Shown: positions 1-13,546 of the stretch, piece by piece
How the letters are laid out: every line of letters begins with the position of its first letter
Position numbering within the stretch: position 1 is the first letter of the stretch
NCBI RefSeq assembly: GCF_964340395.1
Contig: NC_135564.1
Location: 9,855,391 to 9,919,390 of the forward strand
DNA: 64,000 bases
Source: Glandiceps talaboti
Lineage: Eukaryota; Hemichordata; Enteropneusta; Spengelidae
Direction of reading: 5' to 3'
Notes under the pieces: model-generated
The model's input: only the letters and a program-made list of their open reading frames with translations
Database searches by the model: none
Told to the model about the DNA's origin: nothing
Position numbers and translations under genes: made by a program

Positions 1-1936
1 ATTATATTAAGTCTCTATCGCCACAACTAAATGGTTATTGAATAATTGGATACAAACTAATTAAGTTTAAAATTTCAATATGTACGTTTCAATTCAAATA
101 TTTTTGAAAACTTGAATAAGATCCTTCCTGTTGAACAAATTTACTGTGTGACATTTTCACATTTTAGGTCGTGTTACCCCTCTTTTCATTTTAAATATCA
201 AATGTACACCCTTAGTTGTACTTATAAAGGCAGGGGTTATTGTCATCTAGATGCAGATACGTCAGTGCCCTTTTTTTCGATAACTCTGCAGAAAGTACTG
301 ACAACTAAAGATGTATCAAAAGCAGTTTAGGAGTTATTGCGTTTCTTGTATTCACTCCATGTCGATATCCCTTTCTATTTAGAACATAAATTGAAGAATT
401 GTCAATGCTCAGATGGTGACCTCAAATTTCACAAGCAGCAATTCAAAGTTGGAAAATTATTTTGAACGTTGAATTTATTTATTTTGCAATAATTACTAGG
501 TGAGGTTGACGAAGCTATGCTGACACACAAAATGGTGCTAAGGGCTTTTTGAAATACAAAGGACAAAGTCCCCATAGATGTTGATGTTCACTGCCGAAAT
601 TCGTGCGCTATCTATGTGTCGTGTTGAGAGAGAGAGACAGACAGACGGACAGACCAAGTAGGAATTGCACATGCAGAATGATATCACGACAATCTTCCAC
701 AATGCATGAAATAACGTATTGAATCGTCTTTAAAGAAATCAATCTTTTCAATCGAAGTAATAAGCAATGTCTTGACGATTCCCGTTGATGAATACACACA
801 CTGCAGCTGTCTTTCATATACACTTTCAAATCAAACTTTCGTTTCCAATTGTAAAGATCGGATTGTGTCTTCAATGTCGAAGAAGTCATACAGCAAGGTT
901 TTGATTGAAACTCGGTCTGTTTAATGAAATTTGAGCAAACTTTAATTTGTTAAATTTCCGGCAATGCTATATCAAAAGTGGGTTAAAAAGACTCAAGCAA
1001 ATTAGTTTTTCCGTAAAATACTGAGTGCTTATTTATCTAATGATCACAATGGTTATAGGTACTATTTTTATGATGAGTTTGTTCAAGAAAAAATGACATT
1101 ATTTTATGCCCATATTGGACGTTATTCACTCTGTCAATACAATTCACCCGTGGTCATTAACGTCTAACGTGTATATGTATGCCATATAGTTCTCAAATTA
1201 CTGACTTTCCTTATATTAAATTTACTTTGTGGTTTATATTTCCCGACCCTAATGCATTAACGTTACTGTAGATTACTTACTGTTGAATGGTTAGTGTGAG
1301 TGTATCTTACAGGGGAAAGCTACTCTGGGAATTAAAGGCAATTTCATAAACGTTGGGTTCATGGGAGTCATTTTATGATTATACATCATATTTCGCGTGA
1401 TGGCTAAGAAATACTAACTTTATCAAGTCTCTGTTCTAATAGTGGTCTACCATTGCATCATGAGACTTAGTAGTCGGACATCTTCCCCTGTCTTTGTCTC
1501 TCTGTGTGTGTCTCTCTAATTGTACTATGATGAGTTATTCATGATATATATCATGACACTGTTAGTAATTATGTTTGCACAATGAAATGGATTTGAATTT
1601 TTTGTATCCCTTTTTATTTATATATTTGCCCAGTCCCACGCCAATGAATATCAATTTCCTAAAAAGCTTTAACCCGACTTATTCACATTTCAATATATAG
1701 TTTCATCAAAGTACTTGCTGATTTATCAATATATCGAGACATCAGCCGTAATTACTAATGAGTTTAATCGTGTGACATATAACCTCAATTTCTATACTGC
1801 GATATCACATTAGTTTAATGATATGATGTGAAGAAATCGTGGCATGGTGATTTAGCTACCAATTAGGAGAAAGCTGATATCGTTTTAAGGAGTCTGTTCT
1901 TTGGCAGGTGATTTGCATGACTCATCACACCCATCT

Positions 1937-1970
<34 letters not shown>

Positions 1971-2046
1971 ATCGACTTTGAAAGGTCTTTCAAATTTACC
2001 GTTTGACGGAAGGAAATTCCGAATCTTGCAAACGACATTTTCATTC

Positions 2047-2115
2047 TTTTGTTTTGTTTTGTTTTGTTTTGTTTTGTTTTGTTTTGTTTTGTTTTGTTTT
2101 GTTTTGTTTTGTTTT
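2047..2115. repeat. (TTTTG)n array
   Basis: About 14 perfect pentanucleotide units. Confidence 0.95.
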
Positions 2116-2191
2116 TGATTTTCTAAATCAAAACGAAAACTATTTCTTTAAAATAAACCAAGCCTTGTCAGTCATTCGGAGAATCAAAAAC

Positions 2192-2192
<1 letters not shown>

Positions 2193-2273
<81 letters not shown>
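2193..2273. repeat. (TA)n array
   Basis: About 40 perfect dinucleotide units; a shorter one lies near 1939-1961. Confidence 0.95.
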
Positions 2274-2278
<5 letters not shown>

Positions 2279-3738
2279 CTATATAATATTAACTTTTGTC
2301 AGATGAATTTCTTTATTCTGTCTAACTTCCCACCTTTGTATTTACGCTGCAGAAACAAGTATTAGGTCATCTGATATCCGAGTCTATCAAATAATTTATT
2401 TTGACATTAATTAAAACAGTCGTATAGGGATATTGGACGCTAAACGTCAATGCTTTATTTACTTTTTTTAAAAATATATAAGAAAATATCTTTTGAACTT
2501 CTCATTTGCCCTTTCGAAAAATCTACAAGTGCGATGACATGGAAATTCTAATTGTTACTTAGTTACAAAACACTAAATGAAGCTCTTAGCGAAATGAGCC
2601 ATCTGAATAGAACCACTTGGATAAAGTATGTCTACTAGTATGACATTATCAGTTAAATGCAGTCTAACGATATTGAACTAGGAGTATTTATATATAATCA
2701 CTACGGCACCGATCGACACCCACCTTGCGTAGGAGTGATGTTTTCACATGACAAGTTAGCCACCACGAGTAAAGAGTGTGTGAAGATAATAAACTCGTAG
2801 AATTACAGGATTAAATTACCCTCCTCAGTGTATAGTATATAAAATACGATTAGTATTCACTGAGAAAGAAAACAAATCAACTTGGAGATAAAATGACTGC
2901 AATTTGTTTCTTAAGCTGGTGTTGCGTGCTGCAAATAAGGGAAGTCGCTGTCTGCTTTTGAAACGCCACAGGTTGAGAAGCAGATTAGAGTATCTGATAT
3001 TGCCAATTTTCAAAGAAGGTTTATTTGTAAAATGTCTTTGTATACAAAGATGAATACATGTAGCTTTATACTTTACTACTTGACATCGATTTAATACATC
3101 ATAATTTTATCGGATTATCTCCGGATTACCGAACTTACAGATTTTGCATTCAAACCCAATGCCCTATACGCATTAATTGGCAATAAGATAGATGTGTTAC
3201 CTAGACATCAACTAGCATCATTAAAATTTTGACGATGCCAACCAGACTTGATATTCTACAATATAAGACTATAGTATATGACCTTCAGATTTCGTGTCAG
3301 AATTCTTGTTTGCATATAGAGCGATTGTTTCAATAGTTATTACATCTGCCTCTATTAATTCAACTATCAGAATCGAGACATTTATCTTAACTGACTTTTA
3401 TGATCACATAGTTGATGGTAAAACGATTCCGATAATAGGTTTAATGGTAAATTCCATTGTTCTAACGCCATTATTTCAATAATAGGCATTAAGGCCCATC
3501 TTTCAATTGGTTGCCTTCGGCGGAATGCAATAGAGATATTTTCCTTTCCTTTTTGTTTGAAGTACGGAATAATAGGCCATTATTTCAAGGAGCATAATTA
3601 TTCCTCGTGCCAATTTACGATGGCAATCAACCTATGCATGATGCATTTGCTCTTTATGTATTTCACTGTTTTGACCTCAATTTTCTAGACTCATTAGGCA
3701 CTGGCGGCAAATATAGAAGTCGGAGATTTATTTATTTA

Positions 3739-4032
3739 TTTTCATTCATTCATTCATTCATTCATTCATTCATTCATTCATTCATTCATTCATTCATTCA
3801 TTCATTCATTCATTGAATAAATCGTCCCATTCATCCATCTATCCATCCATTCATTCAATAAAGCGTTTCATCCATCCATCCATCCATCCATCCATATATT
3901 CATCCATCCATCCATCCACCCATCCATTCATTCATTCATTCATCCATCCATCCATCCATCCATTCATTCATTCATTCATTCATTCATTCATTCATTCATT
4001 CATTCATCCATTCATTCATTCATTCACTTAAT
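3739..4032. repeat. (TTCA)n and (CCAT)n mosaic
   Basis: Blocks of TTCA alternate with CCAT blocks, separated by two diverged AATAAATCG/AATAAAGCG spacers. Confidence 0.95.
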
Positions 4033-4136
4033 AAATCGGTCCATTTTCTCTGCTTGCATTTCCCTTTGGTGTCGATCTGTCAGCTTGTCATGGTCGGTCT
4101 GTGTCTCTTTTTGGTTTCTCAATCTACGTCTTCTCA

Positions 4137-4145
4137 TCATCATCA

Positions 4146-4187
<42 letters not shown>

Positions 4188-4250
4188 CACTCAGATCACT
4201 TACCCACTCATCCATCCATCCATCCATCCATCCATCCATCCATCCATCAT
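4137..4250. repeat. (CAT), (CTGT) and (CCAT) arrays
   Basis: Three adjacent short arrays separated by about 20 bp. Confidence 0.95.
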
Positions 4251-4767
4251 GCACCTGCTTGCCTACCGACATACCTATTCATCTTTTCTCTCACCGCACT
4301 ATTTCACAATATCCATTATCGAATTGCCAGTGGGTAAACATACAATGTCACTTTGGGGAATGTAGCATAGTCGTCAATTGCATGCACATGTCATGTGTAT
4401 GCTTTGTACTTCTGATATTAATAGGATTACTAACGTTCACTATCTCGAATAATAGCGAGTAACAAAGTGTAAAATTGCAGGAAATGGAGACCCTGGCAGT
4501 GCACACCAGACCGTGGGTGAGTCACTTTTCTCGCAATAATAGGGATTTAAATGATTCCATCCGAGTGAAAACTATATATCATGTCATGGGTACTAAAATG
4601 AAAAGCCATAGTCACTGTCATCTGATGCATAGTATGATATACAGTCTGCATATACTGCCCGTTTCATGTTTGTGTTCACCGACTTTGTTTGATACGACAA
4701 CCACACAGAAACCACTAAGAAACTCCACATTCTACACTGGATAGCAGATTAAACAAAATTCAGTTTT

Positions 4768-4911
4768 TTGCTACATTGTGTCTAAATGAAATGAACTAAT
4801 AAGTGTCACCATGCAGACAGCAAATGCAGAATCTAAACATTGGCGCCCGCTTATCTGAATCTAATTGCAGTACGTTTAAATGGCTTACTTCAATTAAACA
4901 AAATGTAGCAA
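4768..4911. mobile_element. MITE-like element, family B, copy 1
   Basis: The ends are inverted repeats of about 30 bp: TTGCTACATTGTGTCTAAAT on the left and the complement of AAACAAAATGTAGCAA on the right. The interior contains AACATTGGCGCC, shared with the second copy. It is non-coding. Confidence 0.6.
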
Positions 4912-5439
4912 GAAATTACCATCTTGCTATATTAGTGTAGAATGTGCAGTGTCCTATTGATTTCTGCATTGTTGTATCAAACAGAGGGAGTGAACGCTAA
5001 CGCAAAAAGAGCAGTAAATATTTTTTGAGGAATAGAAAGGGCTGACAGGAAAATCAACCTGCTAGAAGTATATAACGAACATCAAGTAACGTTTGGCTTG
5101 AAAGTATGTAACGATGGAGTTCGTGGGCGCTCTGTGTTCATAAAAGACAGTTTGCATGAATTCAGGCATGGGAGTTGTATCTCATTAGGTAAACATTCAA
5201 TTCCTTCACAATTGATTTATATAATACGTGCAGTGTCCTCAAATTGATTTATTGGTGGCATAAAGTATTTGGATAAGGTTCCAAGAAATCTAAATATCCG
5301 TTAATATTTAATAATGAGTCAAACATATTAATACACTAATGAAAACTAATCTAATTTATAATACAGAAATTATCAGTTGGCAAACCTAATAAAAAAAATT
5401 GTGTGGTTCCGATTACGCTCAGTTATAGAATAGGTGGGA

Positions 5440-5530
5440 TAATCTAATCTAATCTAATCTAATTTTCTTATATAGCGCATTCCATATAACTATCACAATG
5501 CGCTTTACGAAGCATAGGTAGATTTTTTAT
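5440..5530. repeat. (TAATC)n and TATATAGCGC-type repeat tail
   Basis: A short run of TAATC units is followed by TTATATAGCGCATTCCATAT and an inverted partner AATGCGCTTTACG. Such GCGC-bounded tails are common in dispersed repeats of marine invertebrates; assignment to a SINE is inference. Confidence 0.35.
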
Positions 5531-6458
5531 TTTATTTTATTTTATTTTTTTTCTTTGTGAGTGTCTATACAGTTCAGGTTTTCCATTGTTTTCCAAATGG
5601 TCTCTGTGTTGTTTATTTCTTCATATAAGATGTACAGCCATTGGAAATGGGAAGAACAGTTTTATATTGTCTTTTTAAGTTGATGTCCGTTTCCAAATCC
5701 ATTATTTCTCGTGAGACTTCACAATGTTTGCGATTTTTATTTTTTCTCAAATACGTAAACAAAAGTTAGGGTCAGCAGTGAAAAACTATAGGTGGGGTCG
5801 GGTAACCGGTACCAAACAATTATTTTTTGGGGGCTAATAAGAATTTTGCAAAGAGCTTTACTATATTGATCACGGATAACTGTAACACATTTTTTACTTC
5901 CGTAAATACATTACAGTTGCCATTCACAAAATAGAAGCACTGAAATAAGACATTGTCAACAACACAAAGGCATAAAATGCGCTAATCGATCAGAATACAA
6001 TTTCTATGAAGACCCTGCAATGTCCCAAATCCTCACGTTATACACATGAGAGTTTTACAACGGAAATTTCATACAGTGTTTTATCTATGCTTTCCTGCCT
6101 TCCATCAAAACCCACGTGTACAGGAAGAAACGTAGTAAAGAGCTGAATTCACTTTATTCATTTATTGTCACAATGTCATTTCATTCATTAATGTCGTCAT
6201 ACTATTCATCAGGTAAAGTAATGACATATTGATGACGTCTAATATAATACTGTTATGAGTGGATAATGATAAAATTAGGATACCATTTTTATCTAGATTT
6301 TAAAGACATTTGCGAGAAATAATGTAAGTTGTTGCAAATACGGGCGATTTTATCAAACTTAAGACAACCGCTACGACATAATTCTGGATATTGGACTGGA
6401 ATGCTATCGGTTTATTTCTGTCTACTGTCTCATATATCTGTTTCCATCATTTTGATAT

Positions 6459-6569
<111 letters not shown>

Positions 6570-6599
6570 CCCTCTTAAAATAGATGCAACGAAACTTAC

Positions 6600-6751
6600 C
6601 GTATGACCTCTTCCCTGATCCAACTCGTTTACCGCACCACTTCGCCCAGTAGTCTAGACACGGCAATCCAGCATTTGCATGAACAATAAGTATACATACT
6701 ATTGCAGTAATTAGGAGGGTTTTGGAGTGCATAGTGTCGAGAATGGTTCAA
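6600..6751 (-). CDS. Exon of a candidate secreted neuropeptide precursor (partial gene)
   Basis: The exon begins after a strong acceptor (pyrimidine run plus ACAG) with 19 nt of 5' UTR, then ATG at 6730-6732. It ends at donor GTAAGT (6594-6599) in phase 1. The first ~21 residues form a signal peptide (MHSKTLL, hydrophobic core, VHANA). They are followed by GLPCLDYWAKWCGKR, then VGSGKRSYG. The two Cys would form a ring with seven residues inside. GKR gives cleavage plus C-terminal amidation, so the product would end in Cys-amide; a second GKR follows. Ending in Cys-amide recalls CCAP, and the C-x3-W-A spacing faintly recalls GGNG peptides, but I do not recognise the family. The long (CT)n array lies in the next intron. 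The downstream exon with the stop was not found. Confidence 0.62.
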
Positions 6752-9429
6752 CTGTAAAAAAGAGAGATATAGATAACAATTAACGAACGAAAATCGCTTT
6801 CTCGTATAATATTTAGTAAATTTAATGTATATACCATGTGTTTAATAACCCTCAATGTTGATACAGTTGGGAAGGTATATATTGGTATTAATGATTTAAG
6901 GAGAAATTAGGTTGGATAATCCCTATTCATACGATGTATGAAATTAACCGAATTATGGTGATTCGGCGTAGGAAAGAGGTTATATCAAGAAAAGATAGTC
7001 CAATCAGAGCCGTAGTATTGTATATTAACGATTCGAAATAAATATTTCGCTGTCTTGTATTTGATAGTGCAAAGCTTTGTCCAGGCCCCTGAAAAAACTC
7101 GTAGGGTGGATGGTTGATATAGACGGATGCTATTTGATAATCAAGGATGAAGATTCAAAATAGATGTTAAGTATGTAAGAGATAAGTTAGGTGATTCTGC
7201 ATAATTTATCTCACTTGAAGTTTTGTGTGTGTAAGCGTTTGAGTGACTGGGGACTACCTGGTAAAATGTTACAAGATTATATATCCGTTTGCACAGAGTA
7301 GACAGCATCTCTAGGGATCAAAGTATTTTACCAATCATTGAATTGTAAGCTTGAGGTTATTTCACAATCCTGATAATATGCTAACCACTGGAAAAAAAAC
7401 ATCCGAAGGCGATAGAGTAATAGGAACGTAACTTCACTTATGTTAAACCAGAATTAATCTTTGAGTTACACGTATTCTACTTATCTATGCATACTCATCA
7501 TACGCGTTGTATTCAAATCCTTGCAAATATTTTCTGTATGATATAGATATCCAGAAGTGAAACAATTGTCATTCGAATAAATTATATCAATTTCTGTTCT
7601 CACACCAAACTACTTGCAAGATATGACTGTCCTAAATTCCTATAAAATAATATGCCTTTCTCATTATCATGTTGCCCTACAGCATATGAAACCTTTGAAA
7701 CTGAACTTGTTGACCTCGATTTCATATAACTCACGTACCGTAACCCCTCCCCCGTCCCACAGGCTTCGCGCTTAGACCATACCTCACCTCGCCGCAAAAC
7801 CTTGACTTCATGGAAAGTAATTACTCTTGAAATTTTACTGTACTCTGTTCAAATAATATCGTTCGCGGAAACAAATGACATTCACTCTTTAGAACAGGAT
7901 TAAAAGTAACCTGGGGTAAATACATTGCATTCTTACAAACAAATAAATTGCGGGAAAAATAAATAGAAACCTAAGATATCATCTCGTGTGTAATCAGCCT
8001 GTCATATTTAAAAAAGTAAAACAAAACTACATAATTTCAAGACAACTAACGATGACAATCACGCAAGAAAAGTGGGATTTTGTGACCTGTTCAATCTCTT
8101 TATCGTATTCCCAATCTTTAAGTATCTGCTACACTGTTCTTATTTGTTGTATTTTAACTTGTAGATTTTTAAATTTTGCTTCTGGCCGCAGTCTTCTTTC
8201 CAGCAGATTAAAGAGATAATTACTTTGATAGAAGATTTTGTCAGTAGTCAGAATGTAGTAGTCTATACAACGCCTAGAAGCGACATGACCTTTTCTATTG
8301 CACATTTTGTCAGTCTGAATACGCACAAGTTAAATAAATCGCCATAAGAGAAAAATTTTGGATTCAACAACACGTACCAAAACGCATTAACATCGATGTT
8401 GATTCAAATACACTACTGCTGAGGAAATTCTGTGATCGATTATTCTATCTTCCCTTACGATGGCATATTTTCTTACATTTCAACTGTTAAGTATTATCAT
8501 TTTGACTCAACAATACCTTCCGACAGTATCCTTCGCATATCATCCAGCACGCACTGTTTTTTTTTAAAACACGGCTTACAAACCCAGGATGTTATCCCAA
8601 TTATTCAACATACTCATGATCACCGCAGACAAGGAAGTCTGTGTTATTGATACTTTCTAATGCTACGCAGTGTTACGTTTCAGTATCTAAGTAGTGTTAG
8701 TTGTAGGTAGATCAGCAGAACGTAAACGATTCTCCACTCTTACTAACTATCTTCCAAGAGTACCAGGATCTAGCGAGCTTGTCTTAAAGTCAAGAATTAG
8801 CCACACATGTATTGTCACTCACACCAACTGTTGCGTTGCAAATCAAAATCCAAAGTGTCTTTATTTCTCCATATCTCTAGCGTATATGTTCTAGTTGTCT
8901 GAAATTATAGTGATGTCATTATTCTCACCTAGATTCGTTGTTCTAGAAGGTGTTGTGAACTGTCTACAGAATACTAAGATGGGAGTTGGGATAATACCAT
9001 ATGTAAATTTTCCACGTGTAAGATTCATAATGATCATGCTAGTGGAAAAATAAGTATTAATCTGAATTCGATAAACAAGAAGTCATCTTGTTTACAAGTG
9101 CAAATCTATGTTTAATCAGAACACTTAACAATGTTAGCTACTAGAGATAAATGCAATTCATACAGGATTAGTAGATAAATCAACATATTAGTAGATAGCG
9201 CTGTCGTCAGCTCCTGTTCATAAGTAAGTAGTACAAGGTAAATTTGACATTAAGAATTGTAAAATATGCCTCTGGATCGTAACATTATCACTACGTTGCT
9301 ACCAGCTTGCTTCAGTATTTGCTTATCTGCGTCTGTGATAATCCGTTTGTTTGGATGTTTACACACACAAACTCGTAGCGTAGAAGACATTGTAAAGAGA
9401 CATCGAACTAAAACGGTTAATTCGCTTAC
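6752..9429. other. Likely intron of the peptide gene; otherwise no gene seen
   Basis: The short open frames here lack splice sites or codon bias and overlap stops on both strands. No repeat family was recognised. If the first exon at 9430 is right, this is its first intron. Confidence 0.4.
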
Positions 9430-9535
9430 CTTCTTGTGTACAAAAGTTACACCAACCAAAATATGTAGTCACAGACAAACGGATCACTCGGCAAAGTTCT
9501 ATCAATACACCACGTCTTATTGCTAGCTTTCTCAC
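9430..9535 (-). other. Possible non-coding first exon of the peptide gene
   Basis: A strong minus-strand donor GTAAGC (9424-9429) lies ~105 nt downstream of the expected start site set by the TATA box at 9559-9566. The peptide exon at 6600-6751 begins with an acceptor just before its ATG, so it needs an upstream non-coding exon on this strand. This is the best placed candidate, with an intron of ~2.7 kb. The link is inferred from position and splice sites only. Confidence 0.4.
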
Positions 9536-9558
9536 TGTCATGTCTCATCTTTTTGCGC

Positions 9559-9631
9559 CTCTTATAGACGATGTTCAGATATGCTCAAGAGATCCTGCGT
9601 GGTAGACTTAGGGGGCGGGACCATGACGTCA
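9559..9631 (-). promoter_or_regulatory. Candidate promoter: CRE, GC box and TATA box
   Basis: On the minus strand, in order, are a full palindromic CRE TGACGTCA (9624-9631), a GC box CCCGCCCCC (9611-9619) and TATAAGAG (9559-9566). Spacing suits transcription starting near 9530-9540. CREs close to a TATA box are common in neuropeptide gene promoters (established knowledge), which fits the downstream candidate. Confidence 0.45.
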
Positions 9632-10750
9632 CAAAATGTCACTCCTAACTTTTATGATTTTCACGAAGGTTTGAAGGCATAGGAGGAAGTCGGCGTCAAA
9701 ACACTTTCATCTTAAAACTTTAACGACGAAACCCGTCACGATTTATCGATGTAAATTCATAAAAATTAACCCCTGAGACGAATTGAAGTACAGTAGCTCT
9801 TTTATTGACAGATGTGTCACCTGCAGCGTTTCTGAGGGAGGGGTGGGATTTGACCAAATATGGTAACAGTTTAGCACAGAACGAAGATAATGAGTGACGT
9901 GTTATTAATTGATTAGCATATTAGTTACACTGGCAATATGTATCAAATGAATACAAAAATATTGTTTGTTCAGTCTTCCTTAGGAAAATAAACCGTGTTG
10001 AATTAAACAGGAAATGGTGAAAGCCCACAAACATCAAATATCGACGTCACTCTTTACCATGGCCAACCACTAATACTTGGATCATTATTTTAAAGTATGG
10101 AACTATTCACATGTGGAATGGTTTGATAAAAGCTGCAAATAATAAAACTGTTTTTGAAATATACTGGTAAGTTAGAACGAGTTTTGAATTTGATATTGGG
10201 ATATGCTTTATATATCAAATCAAACAAATATAAATTGTATGCAATGATATGGGCTAAAATTGAGAAACCAAACAACGTGAATCTTCCTTAAGATTCTCCG
10301 TTCTTTTGCCTACGTGATCATTCCCCTATTCAGCTGATAGAATTACACAGAAAAAAGCGTGTCATCAGAAATGCATATCTTAAAACATGTTTGCTAAAGT
10401 GATGGTGCTGTTTATTGTTTGAATCATGAACTACGCAGTGCACACGACAATGACGAAAACTAGGGGTCGTTTGACACTTATACAAACATATTATGACGAC
10501 ATTGTCAGTCAATATTATGTCTCCGTTAAGGTAAAGGTAGATTGCATTACATGAATTGTTAGTATTAAAATGTGACTAAACGTGAACGCCTTATGTACGC
10601 AAAGACTAAATGTGTACGCATCGCTGCAGTATCACTTCATTATTTAGTAATCATGTTTTGGGATGGGTAGGGTGGTAGGCTGTCAGTTGGTGGTGTATGG
10701 GGTGGGGTAGGGCCAGAAACACTGAGCACATGTACACATGTATTGTACAG

Positions 10751-10854
<104 letters not shown>

Positions 10855-11387
10855 TTTTATTGCGGGAAAGTGAAAGTTCGTAAATGACCTCACACTGCAA
10901 CATTTGCCCCCAAAACTATTTGAGTGTGTCTTACTTTTCCTTCTCCCCATATCGGAAAAGTCCTCACTGCTCTACCCACCATTAAGCATTGAATTGCTAC
11001 ATTGCCGGTACCTTTACCTGCCCCCCCCCCCATACCCACACAGTCAACTGAAATAAAGTTTTGCCAACTGAAATACTGGCTGTTTGTCCCATCCCACGTT
11101 TTGTACAGACAGTTTCCTTGGCTGCACCTGAAGTATTGTAGGTCACGATGCTATATGCAAAGAAAATATACATATGGAAACAAAAATATGAGTGCATAAT
11201 TTATCTTACTGGTTTATTATACGAGCGTTAAGCTGATTCTGTTTTTTTCACAAGCATAGCAATACTAACTCATTCTACCCATCATATGTATGTAATTCCT
11301 CTGCATTCTGCATTTCTCCAAACTAGAGAAACTGTACAGTTTAAAGAAGGCAGCAAGATGTGTTTTTTACATATCATACCACGTTTA

Positions 11388-11685
11388 TGTTGTTGTTACA
11401 AATGGCATAAAACAAAAATACAGACACTGATAGTGCGCCAATATATAAAATGATACATTTTATCTCACTGTGAACACACATCAACGTCGCTGTCAGATGA
11501 AACAAGGAAGATTCAAAGTATTGATGTTCATAGTAGGATACTATGTAACATTTCATGTGCGTGCATAATATCAGTGCCCTTATTTTGTCTATGTAATTGG
11601 TAACAAAAATGTTGTGCGAGATGTAAACAAGAAAATTGTGCCACCCGACTGAAATTCTAGTCTTTCTGGTTTGATAGCGATATCA
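11388..11685. mobile_element. MITE-like element, family A, copy 1
   Basis: It has subterminal inverted repeats around ACACTGATAGTGCGC and its reverse complement near TATCAGTGCCC, plus outer GTTACAAAT/GGTAAC arms. It is similar over ~280 bp to 49303-49605, sharing for example GATGAAACAAGGAAGATTCA and GTAACATTTCATGT. No open frame. Confidence 0.7.
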
Positions 11686-12821
11686 AACGAAAGCTATTTA
11701 AAATACTATAAGTCTGTAGTCGTGCCATTAATTATATCATACGCAAACCTATACTAGTTCAGCAAACCCATCTAATTAAGGTAATTTTGCCAAAAATACT
11801 GGAAATTTGGTAAACTCGTTACAAGACTAGTGTAGACTTAGTTAATATCGGATTGACAGCGTCTAATTACAAATTACCCACGGCAAAAAAACGTCCATTA
11901 AAAACCAAATGTTTTATTTCAATTCCTTGGAATGCTTAACAAAGCTCTTAAAATATCTGAACAGCCTGATTATCCAGACTCAGCACTGACATTGAGTCAC
12001 GCTGAAGGGTGAGAAGAGTATTGCAGAGTACTTCAGAAGAGATAAAACAGTAGAATGCTATAATTATCTTCTGTTTGCATAATTTCTTCTACACGTCCCT
12101 TGTGGATTCTTGTAATAAATAAATAGCGGATATTTCTCTGTTAAATTATAACAGTGAATTTGATTTTTCACTTTTTTTACAGTATGTTGTAGGGATTTAA
12201 TGAAAAGTAATGATTCTTTTTAGAAAATCGGAATGTGTCGGCTATGTTTATCACTGAGTTATATGTCTACCTGATTAACGCAGCCACTCAGAAAAGCGAA
12301 AATGTAATATTTGATCCATTGGAAATCCAACGTGTAGCATATACTTACACACGTATATAGCCCGAAGATCTAGGACAAATTATACAACAAAACGTCAAGT
12401 TTGAGTGAACTTTCTTGCTTTCAAATAATTCAACGTAAAAACATGAAAAAATGAACATGTTATGAATTTAGTAATTTTTTTTTTTACTGTAAGTAGCCCT
12501 TTATTTTCAGGTAATATTTTAATCCCGTGGTTATTTATACAAATATTAGCATAATGGTATCAACCTACATGCTAGAAGTAGTTGATTTATATGAAACAAC
12601 CCAAGCATACCCATTAACATGGTATAGAAAGAATTACTTGGCAACAGAGACACGAATCTTTCTAGACCAGTGACATCGCTTATTGATTTCATATGCTTAG
12701 AATTTTATAATAATATGATATGCATTTTACTATTGTTTTATATACTTAGGGGTGTATAAGCGCTACTTCTCAGGAGCTTTCGTCTTAACTTGCCCATGCC
12801 ATCAAACTATGCAGAGAAACT

Positions 12822-13058
12822 ATGTATCAAAATCAGTTAGACTGATCATCAGGTTTCATGATGAGATAGACACAATAAAGATAAAACACAAAAACCCCTT
12901 AGATAGTGTCTGCTGTGTATTTTGTTTATGATAACAAAAACAAATACAAATGTAGCAAACTACAGAACAGACACTGTAAAGGATGTTTGTGTGTTATCTT
13001 TATTGTGTCTATCTCAACATGAAACCTTGTGACCAGTCTCACTGATCCTGATACACCA
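12822..13058. mobile_element. Foldback element with arms of about 110 bp
   Basis: The left arm (about 12822-12931) and the reverse complement of the right arm (about 12945-13058) share long identical stretches, for example GAGATAGACACAATAAAGAT. Only a short AT-rich loop separates them. No coding capacity is present. This fits a hairpin-type MITE or foldback transposon. Confidence 0.75.
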
Positions 13059-13499
13059 TTTAATAGTATTTACAAGCGAAGAAGAAATCTCCTGTATATT
13101 TGCAAGGAAACGGTGTTCAAAGTGTAATCTCACTGTGAAAAATCAAATTGTCAATTTACTTTTCTTAATCACGGTAGATTGAATACTGACAGTCATGGGA
13201 ATTGGAAAATAGTTTCTTTATATATTTACAGCACATTGCTGACCATATTGCATTACATTATCCTGGGAGATCTCTTTGTGGTCAGGAAAGAGAAACCATG
13301 TTGCGAAATTAGACTGTCTATGCCAACGAGGTCCAATGTTAAGACGTCACGTGATCGTTATGTATTTTTCAGTTTATTTCTTATTCTGTAGGGTTGTGGT
13401 TTTAATACAAATTATTTTGTTTAGTAGATACTTAGTAAAACTGGCGTGTGCACATGTTCTCATTATATATATTACATCATATTCGGACGATACCAGCAT

Positions 13500-13546
13500 C
13501 ACGTTACGTCACGTCACCTCACGTCACGTCCGTCACGTCACGTCAC
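13500..13546. repeat. ACGTC tandem array
   Basis: About eight ACGTCA/ACGTC units in 47 bp, with slight irregularity (CACCTC, GTCCGT). Each holds a CRE half-site. Confidence 0.8.

Noticed and set aside
2003-2278. Open frames made of TA, TTTTG, CT, CA or CTGT repeats (also near 6.5, 10.7, 17.5, 18.3, 18.9, 21.9, 26.0 and 51.3 kb)
   Set aside because: They are long only because simple repeats lack stop codons. No splice sites or non-repeat coding sequence support them.
5613-5707. Possible last exon of the peptide gene (phase 1, ends in a stop, AAATAAA follows)
   Set aside because: The acceptor has almost no pyrimidine tract and the predicted peptide lacks convincing processing sites.
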